NCBI GenBank assembly: GCA_016705005.1
Contig: JADIZB010000008.1
Coordinates: forward strand, 178,220 to 242,219
Length of the DNA stretch: 64,000 nucleotides
Source: Bacteroidales bacterium
Lineage (GTDB): Bacteria > Bacteroidota > Bacteroidia > Bacteroidales > Lentimicrobiaceae
Reading direction: 5' to 3'
Shown: positions 59,256 through 64,000 of the stretch, in pieces
How the letters are laid out: every line of letters begins with the position of its first letter
Position numbering within the stretch: the stretch's first letter is position 1
The notes under the pieces: generated by a model
What the model saw: the letters and a program-made list of their open reading frames with translations, nothing else
Database searches by the model: none
What the model was told of the DNA's origin: nothing
Translations under genes and position numbers: made by a program

Positions 59256-59342
59256 TTATACAACGCAGTGAGTCCTTCTATTACTGAGCCAGTAATAATA
59301 GAGATAATCGAAAATGTTGTAAAAAGTAATTTTCATATTCAT
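59256..59342 (-). CDS. Aromatic-rich leader peptide of the aromatic amino-acid operon
   Basis: A 28-codon ORF (ATG 59342, TAA at 59258-59256; an in-frame ATG at 59336 is an alternative), too short to be called by usual gene finders. The middle reads TFYNIFDYLYYYW (residues 6-18): Phe 7 and 11, Tyr 8, 13, 15, 16 and 17, and Trp 18, so eight of twelve residues are aromatic. The tail is LSNRRTHCVV. It lies directly before an intrinsic terminator and the genes for tyrosine/phenylalanine synthesis. A ribosome slowed by uncharged tRNA-Tyr, -Phe or -Trp would change downstream RNA folding, as in trp and phe attenuators. The start codon is 31 bp after the stop of the upstream gene; a TATATTTG box inside that gene (59428-59435) may drive it. 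Confidence 0.8.
   Translation of the reverse strand: MNMKITFYNIFDYLYYYWLSNRRTHCVV
59279..59297 (-). promoter_or_regulatory. Pause hairpin inside the aromatic leader
   Basis: TATTACTG and CAGTAATA form a perfect 8-bp stem with a 3-base loop, and the 5' arm contains the Tyr-Trp codons of the leader peptide. Other complementary pairs are TTACTTTTTA (59329-59320) with TAAAAAGTAA (59258-59249), and GGACT (59275-59271) with the AGTCC of the terminator 5' arm. These could switch between terminator and antiterminator folds. Confidence 0.6.
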
Positions 59343-59372
59343 GACGTTTAAACAATGAAACTGTGAAATGGT

Positions 59373-60407
59373 TTACCGGACAATCATTCTTGTCTCAGCC
59401 AGAATCCCATTTTCATCATGCAGCCGGCAAATATAAACGCCGGGTGTAAGTTTTCCTTTTTCAATGGTATACTTCCCGTTTCTGCCTGTTATTAGCGGAA
59501 ATACCTGAATACCTGTCATATTATAAAAAGCAATCCTGGCCTTTTCCAGTTGATGCGGTCCGGCATTCACTACCGTTAATTCCGCATCAACGGAGAGTGG
59601 GTTGGGCGATAACTTCAGTTCAATTGTTCCGTTAATAAAATCAATCACGCCCAGCGAAACATTCTGCTTTACCCATATCTGATGAAAGGTAGACGGGGTA
59701 GTGCAGGGATAATTGTCGACTTCCCATCTGCGAAAGCAAACAGGATCCTCACCACCGAGGTACCAGTGGTAAGTTGAACCGGTCCATAAAGGATAGGCGG
59801 TCATGGCATAATCACCCATATTGGAAACAGTCATATTGATGGCGGCAGGAAGCATTGAAGTATGGCCTGTCAGGGGCGTAAAGTCAGTACTGATTCCATC
59901 CGTGGATCCTGTGCCTGTTTTAAAATAGGAAATGGTTCCTCCGTGAGAAGTCTTAAAATGAATTACCCGGGCATGATCGGCAGTGTAGCCGTAAAAGCGG
60001 ACTTCATCAAAGTCAATAGAGGACAGCAGGGCGTTGCCGGCATGACCCCAGTAAACCGTACCGCTTTCGTCGAAACCGAGAGCTGTTTCTCCCTGCAGGG
60101 GCAGGCTTCCGGTCAATACGCTGAGTGCAGGATTGGTGTTATCAAGATGGTTGTAGTTCAACACAAGTGTCCAGCCACCACCGTCGGTGGTCATGTCGCA
60201 CCGGCAATCCATTGCTGGCATGGATCCCTCTCCATCGGGGTCGATGGTGTACACACCGCTTGTTGCCGCGGGATTAAAGAAAAGAATTTCGCTGCAGTTT
60301 CTCCGGACCTGGGCTTTCAGTTCTTCAGCCGGCCACCAGAGCAATGTCAAGCCTGCGATAACAAGGGCCATTGTACTGTGATTTTTCATAGCGATAGAGC
60401 ATTTCAT
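59373..60407 (-). CDS. Fibrinogen-domain protein with T9SS sorting tail
   Basis: 344 residues with a signal peptide (MALVIAGLTLLWWPAEELKAQ, read from residue 13); ATG 60389 is an alternative start. Residues about 40-250 resemble a fibrinogen-related domain: TSGVYTIDPDG, CRCDMTTDGGGWTLVLN and a late IWVKQNV. Such domains bind glycans or proteins and are less common in bacteria than in animals. The last about 80 residues (KLSPNPLSVDAELTVVN to ETRMIVR) form a type IX sorting domain, so the protein is likely surface-exposed or secreted. Its 3' end may carry the promoter of the downstream aromatic leader. Confidence 0.83.
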   Translation of the reverse strand: MKCSIAMKNHSTMALVIAGLTLLWWPAEELKAQVRRNCSEILFFNPAATSGVYTIDPDGEGSMPAMDCRCDMTTDGGGWTLVLNYNHLDNTNPALSVLTGSLPLQGETALGFDESGTVYWGHAGNALLSSIDFDEVRFYGYTADHARVIHFKTSHGGTISYFKTGTGSTDGISTDFTPLTGHTSMLPAAINMTVSNMGDYAMTAYPLWTGSTYHWYLGGEDPVCFRRWEVDNYPCTTPSTFHQIWVKQNVSLGVIDFINGTIELKLSPNPLSVDAELTVVNAGPHQLEKARIAFYNMTGIQVFPLITGRNGKYTIEKGKLTPGVYICRLHDENGILAETRMIVR

Positions 60408-60704
60408 GGACTGTATTTTTTTATGATGTTAAATATACACCGGTTATTTCAGGTTCGTTCATTTTTCTTGTGTTTGATGAATAAAATTCTGCTGACTTCT
60501 CAGGATATGAAATTAATCCTAGATGTTGTGAATGATTAATATTTCAGACATTTGTAACCATAAAGGTTGCAATACGTCTATTTGCCATTGGGTTTGGATA
60601 CAGATGCTCCTGTTTTCACATTTGGTGGCTTACACAAGTGGGTAGCAAATCTGTTTCAGGGATCTTCGCAGGGATTTCCCCAAACCCGGATTGAGTTTTG
60701 TAAA

Positions 60705-61790
60705 ATGCAAATTGATACGGCAATGACAGCAGAAGATTTGGGATTCAACAGCAGTCTTGAGGAATTCAGGAAAGGCCATAACCTCAGTGATCTGGAAGTT
60801 GGACGTGTGATTTCAGAACATAAGGAGAGATATATTGTCAGGACAACCCAGGGCGAATGTGAGGCTGAGATAACAGGAAATATGCGTTTTACAGCCAGAG
60901 GCCGGGAAGATTTTCCTGCGGTCGGCGACTGGGTAGCCCTCACGGCTTATGATCAGGGAACAGCCATCATTCACAGCATATTTCCAAGATCTTCGGTTAT
61001 CGCACGGCAGGCAGTCGGAAAATCAGGCGAAATTCAGATCATCGCAGCCAATATAGATTGTGCTTTCCTGGTTCAGGCTGTTGACAGGGATTTCAACATC
61101 AACCGACTTGAAAGGTATCTGACCATCTGCCATTCATCGGGGGTAGAGCCCATCATCGTACTCAATAAAACAGATCTGGTAGGTCAGGACCGGCTTTCAG
61201 AAATTCTGGAAAAGATAAGCCTACGTATTAAAGATGTTCGGGTTATTGCCATCAGCAATAATACCCGTGAAGGATATGATGCCATCAGGGCTGTCATCGC
61301 GAAAGGCAAAACCTATTGCATGCTCGGCTCTTCGGGTGTCGGGAAATCCACACTCCTCAACAACCTTTCGGGGAAATTCATCATGGAAACCAATGCGATC
61401 AGCGTGAGTACAAATAAAGGCCGTCATGTTACCAGTCACCGTGAACTGGTTGTGCTGGAAGAAGGAGGTATCCTGATCGACAATCCCGGGATGCGGGAGG
61501 TAGGCATTGCCGATGCCTCCGGCGGGCTGGAAATAACCTTTGATAGTATTCTGGGTCTTTCAAAAAACTGCAGGTTCAAAGATTGCACGCATATCAATGA
61601 AACAGGCTGTGCCGTGCTGAAGGCTGTTGAAAATGGTGATATTGACGAAGGTTCCTACCAGAACTACCTGAGTATGCAAAGGGAAAGGGAGTACTTTGAA
61701 ACCACAGCAGCAGACAGGAAAAAGAAGGAGAAAATGTTTGGTAAGATTGTCAAAGACTATTATAAAAGGGACATTAAGCAGAAGAGGTAA
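60705..61790 (+). CDS. rsgA: Ribosome small-subunit-dependent GTPase A
   Basis: 361 residues from ATG 60705 (MQIDTAMTAEDLGFNSSLEE; ATG 60723 also possible). A frame from a TTG at 60567 is upstream of any family similarity. The order OB fold (RFTARGREDFPAVGDWVAL), G4 (NKTD, about 154-157), G1 (GSSGVGKST, about 208-216), G3 (DNPG) is the circular permutation specific to RsgA/YjeQ. The C-terminal zinc site is CRFKDCTHINETGCAV. It assists late 30S maturation. The 297-bp spacer upstream shows no clear promoter. A 15-unit heptameric repeat starts right after the stop. Confidence 0.96.
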   Translation: MQIDTAMTAEDLGFNSSLEEFRKGHNLSDLEVGRVISEHKERYIVRTTQGECEAEITGNMRFTARGREDFPAVGDWVALTAYDQGTAIIHSIFPRSSVIARQAVGKSGEIQIIAANIDCAFLVQAVDRDFNINRLERYLTICHSSGVEPIIVLNKTDLVGQDRLSEILEKISLRIKDVRVIAISNNTREGYDAIRAVIAKGKTYCMLGSSGVGKSTLLNNLSGKFIMETNAISVSTNKGRHVTSHRELVVLEEGGILIDNPGMREVGIADASGGLEITFDSILGLSKNCRFKDCTHINETGCAVLKAVENGDIDEGSYQNYLSMQREREYFETTAADRKKKEKMFGKIVKDYYKRDIKQKR

Positions 61791-61895
61791 GTGAGTGATA
61801 AGTAGTGAGTTGGGAGTTGTGAGTTGTGAGTAATGAGTAGTGAGTAATGAGTAATGAGTAGGGAGTAATGAGTAGGGAGTAGGGAGAAATGAGTT
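61791..61895. repeat. 15-unit 7-bp tandem repeat directly after the rsgA stop
   Basis: Fifteen consecutive heptads in perfect register, consensus (A/G)TGAGTA or GGGAGTA (for example GTGAGTA, ATGAGTA, GGGAGTA). The array begins at the base following the TAA of rsgA and ends 51 bp before the next TTG start. It is the longest and cleanest of the heptameric arrays in the window. Confidence 0.9.
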
Positions 61896-61972
61896 CTGCA
61901 TTGTAAGCTGATGCCATAACCAGGCTGCATGCTTTTAACATAACATTGGATTACGTAGTAACAGAAACTGAG

Positions 61973-62428
61973 ATGAAATTGAAAGTACTTGTCGGAAATG
62001 GCAGAAAAATAGGACTTTTAACCCTGCCATTCCTTGTTGCCGGGGTTGTTCTGAATATCCTTTATCCATCGTTCTTCAGCGTAAATGGGCCGCCTTATCC
62101 ACTGGTGGTTATTTCAGTCATCTTTCTGGCAGCTGGTCTGATTGTATGGGGATGGTCGGTTTTTTTGATCCTGAAGATGATTCCCCGAAAAAAACTCATT
62201 ACAACCGGGCCTTACTCCCTGAACAAACATCCGCTATACAACGGTGTTGCGCTGTTGGTTATTCCCTGGGCCGGTCTTTTGTGCAATACCTGGCTGGGTT
62301 TATTTATCGGGTTGGTTATGTATATCGGTTCAAGACTTTTTTCTCCCGAAGAAGAAAAGATACTTTCAAAAATCTTCGGAAAGGAATGGGATGCTTATGC
62401 TGCTAAAGTCAAATTACCATGGCTGTAA
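61973..62428 (+). CDS. ICMT/PEMT-like membrane methyltransferase
   Basis: 151 residues from ATG 61973 (MKLKVLVGNGRKIGLLTLPF); a TTG at 61946 would add nine residues. Several membrane segments (IGLLTLPFLVAGVVLNILYPSFF, LVVISVIFLAAGLIVWGWSVFLIL, GVALLVIPWAGLLCNTWLGLFIGLVMYIG) and the isoprenylcysteine-methyltransferase-type motif TTGPYSLNKHPLYNG, with EEEKILSKIFGKEWDAYAAKV near the end. Bacterial members methylate unknown lipids or small molecules at the membrane. Its end overlaps the next gene by 10 bp, indicating coupling. Confidence 0.88.
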   Translation: MKLKVLVGNGRKIGLLTLPFLVAGVVLNILYPSFFSVNGPPYPLVVISVIFLAAGLIVWGWSVFLILKMIPRKKLITTGPYSLNKHPLYNGVALLVIPWAGLLCNTWLGLFIGLVMYIGSRLFSPEEEKILSKIFGKEWDAYAAKVKLPWL

Positions 62429-63090
62429 CTGAAAACACGGAATACAGCTATTACAGCATTAAGGACAGGTGCAGGGCAGGGCTGCTGAAATACCTTGATC
62501 AGGCATTTAACATCGTACCGGATTATTCTGATCCGAAGATTTTAGACATCGGGAGCGGAACCGGTGTTCCGGCCCTCTGGCTGGCCGGTCATCTTTCAGG
62601 ATCGATCACCTGCATTGATTCTGATGCCCGGGCCCTGGGTTTTCTTCAGCATAAGATCAGTACTGCCGCAAAAATCATCAGCATAGAATCCCGGAATCTT
62701 TCATTTGATGATCTCCCGGAAGGTGTTGAAAGCTATGATATTCTCCTTGCTGAAGGGTTTCTCAATGTGGTCGGGTTCAGGGCTGGCTTTGTCAAATGTG
62801 CAGGGTTGCTAAAGCCTGGCGGTTGCTTCGTGATTCATGACGAATACAGGGATCACAATGACAAAGTGGCTTTTATCGCAGAGAACAGGTGCACCCTTGC
62901 AGGCACCATCTATCTGGATGAGACCATATGGTGGAACGATTATTACCTTCAGCTTGAAGCAGAAATAGCCAAACCTGAAAATCTTCAGCTCAGGCCAATG
63001 TTTGGCAGTGAGATCAGAGAGATCAGCCAGTACAGGGAGAATCCGGCCCTGTTCAGATCCATATACTATATTGTTGTAAAGTCCCTGTAA
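62419..63090 (+). CDS. Class I SAM-dependent methyltransferase
   Basis: 223 residues. Motif I is PKILDIGSGTGVPALWLAGH (about 39-58), motif II ITCIDSDARALGFLQHK, then YDILLAEGFLNVVGF and LLKPGGCFVIHDEYRDH. The substrate is unknown. The gene overlaps the membrane-methyltransferase gene by 10 bp, so two methyltransferases are translated as a coupled pair. The start (MAVTENTEYSYYSIKDRCRA) is the only good ATG. Confidence 0.88.
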   Translation: MAVTENTEYSYYSIKDRCRAGLLKYLDQAFNIVPDYSDPKILDIGSGTGVPALWLAGHLSGSITCIDSDARALGFLQHKISTAAKIISIESRNLSFDDLPEGVESYDILLAEGFLNVVGFRAGFVKCAGLLKPGGCFVIHDEYRDHNDKVAFIAENRCTLAGTIYLDETIWWNDYYLQLEAEIAKPENLQLRPMFGSEIREISQYRENPALFRSIYYIVVKSL

Positions 63091-63129
63091 GCCGGACACG
63101 GAGTTCTTTTCTGTCATTTAAAACAAAAT

Positions 63130-63852
63130 ATGAAAACAACAACAGGAATCAGAAAGCTCGGATTATCAGGATCGCTGGCTGTATTTATTCCGGCTGCAAT
63201 ACTGATGTTTTGCATGACAAAATACATGATCCCATTTCTGAGTGAAGTGACCGGGCAGGAGACCATATTTTTCTGGTTTGTCGTTGGCGGGGCAGGCATC
63301 TTTCTGCCGTTGATCGTCACAGGCATCCTGATATTGAGGGCAGAAGGATATCAATATTCGGGAAACACCTGGAAAGAGCGCCTGAGGTTCAGGAAAGTAA
63401 CCGGTAAGGATCTGGCCTGGAGTGTTGCAGGTCTTGTTATTGTGGGTATTACCAGTATGATGATTATGAAAGTCATGGAGATGGCCATTGGGAAGTTTGA
63501 CCATTCACCGCCTTTTATGGCTTTTGAACCCCTTTCAAGCGGGCGTTACTGGTTGTTGCTGGTCTGGTTGCCCTACTGGATTCTAAATATCATGGGTGAA
63601 GAATTTCTCTGGAGAGGGGTAATGTTGCCCAGGCAGGAGGTTGCTTTCGGCAAAAATGCATGGCTGATTCATGGTGCAGGCTGGGGAATCTTTCATATCG
63701 CTTTCGGATGGCAGTTGCTGATTACCCTGATTCCACTGATTTTTATACAATCCTTTATTGTCCAGAAGACCAAAAATTCATGGGTTGGCGTAATCATGCA
63801 CGGAGGGTTAAACGGACCGGCCTTCCTGGCAATCTGCTTCGGATATATTTAA
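63130..63852 (+). CDS. CPBP-family intramembrane glutamic protease
   Basis: 240 residues, mostly membrane segments. The family motifs are present: EEFLWRG (EExxxR, about residues 157-163), HGAGWGIFHIAFGW with conserved His residues, and HGGLNGPAF near the end. CPBP proteins (Rce1-like, formerly CAAX proteases/bacteriocin-processing) cleave substrates inside the membrane; some confer self-immunity to bacteriocins, but nothing of that kind is nearby. It starts 39 bp after the methyltransferase gene. The 148 bp to the window end show no gene. Confidence 0.9.
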   Translation: MKTTTGIRKLGLSGSLAVFIPAAILMFCMTKYMIPFLSEVTGQETIFFWFVVGGAGIFLPLIVTGILILRAEGYQYSGNTWKERLRFRKVTGKDLAWSVAGLVIVGITSMMIMKVMEMAIGKFDHSPPFMAFEPLSSGRYWLLLVWLPYWILNIMGEEFLWRGVMLPRQEVAFGKNAWLIHGAGWGIFHIAFGWQLLITLIPLIFIQSFIVQKTKNSWVGVIMHGGLNGPAFLAICFGYI

Positions 63853-64000
63853 TCAGGAATCCTCACAGGGAAATATCTGACTTTCCCACATTACTGAATA
63901 TTTCCTGAACAACAGGGTTATCTTTAATTTTCTGTGATCACTAACATTTTACATTTGTTAAAATCAGGCAGAAGAATCTATACCGGATATTTGCTTATTT

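Noticed and set aside
61791..61895. Heptameric arrays as a CRISPR array
   Set aside because: The units are 7 bp and contiguous, without 25-40 bp repeats, unique spacers or cas genes.
1..64000. tRNA, rRNA, transposase and phage genes
   Set aside because: I looked for T-loop sequences, rRNA landmarks, transposase motifs and phage proteins on both strands and found none I could support; without a covariance search a tRNA could still be missed.

Overview
The window comes from a member of the Bacteroidota, most likely a Bacteroidales-like lineage. Evidence read from the sequence: two secreted proteins with C-terminal type IX secretion sorting domains, many lipoproteins and Gram-negative outer-membrane proteins, lipid A genes (lpxK, lpxH, a PagL-like deacylase), an archaeal/eukaryal-type prolyl-tRNA synthetase, and repeated matches to the Bacteroidota promoter consensus (TTG, about 19 bases, TAnnTTTG). 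Most genes are ordinary chromosomal housekeeping genes in mixed orientation. No rRNA, tRNA, CRISPR array, transposase or phage gene was recognised.

Layout. 1-3.7 kb: a truncated S9 (glutamyl-endopeptidase-like) peptidase and a CotH-family T9SS cargo. 4-11 kb: guaB, then two multi-domain parvulin prolyl isomerases with a small lipoprotein between them, then a MoxR ATPase. 11.1-15.2 kb: adaptor / ABC permease / TolC efflux operon without its ATPase. 15.3-21.05 kb: an accessory island in which all genes lie on the minus strand (SUMF1-like protein, small secreted protein, lipoprotein, S41 peptidase, ParDE toxin-antitoxin) and are separated by related copies of one non-coding repeat, so that it looks like a gene-cassette array. 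21.3-30.5 kb: peroxiredoxin, MazG, PagL-like protein, DUF2807 lipoprotein, ProRS, a Tyr/Gly/Ser-rich lipoprotein and a FadL-like barrel. 30.7-39.5 kb: TPR protein, zinc-ribbon and NIF3 proteins, lpxK, purine nucleoside phosphorylase, a cysteine-less TlpA-like protein, lpxH, Ppx/GppA. 40-44.2 kb: outer-membrane protein, methyltransferase, Rrf2 regulator, DEAD helicase, DUF421. 44.3-49.2 kb: molybdenum-cofactor operon (moeA, compact moaA, moaC, membrane protein, MOSC-MogA fusion, HD protein). 49.5-52.4 kb: ftsB-like gene and priA. 52.4-59.3 kb: aromatic amino-acid operon (aminotransferase, tyrA, DAHP synthase-chorismate mutase, aroB, aroA, aroC). 59.4-64 kb: fibrinogen-domain T9SS cargo, rsgA, an ICMT-like protein, a methyltransferase and a CPBP protease.

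Two observations stand out. First, the aromatic operon is preceded by an unannotated 28-codon leader ORF dense in Phe, Tyr and Trp codons, including a Tyr-Tyr-Tyr-Trp run. It is followed by a strong intrinsic terminator just before the first structural gene. This is a textbook layout for ribosome-mediated attenuation. Second, the 15.3-21.05 kb island has same-strand genes flanked by repeated end motifs (CCCACATAAC and GTTATGTGGG) and shared internal blocks, like an integron cassette array but without canonical attC boxes or an integrase in view.

A third, window-wide pattern is a set of locus-specific tandem repeats with a strict 7- or 8-bp period. Each has a different unit sequence, and several sit flush with stop codons or just upstream of start codons. 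Smaller points are palindromes inside the promoters of parDE, the rrf2-like gene and moeA, and several start codons corrected from promoter positions or overlaps.
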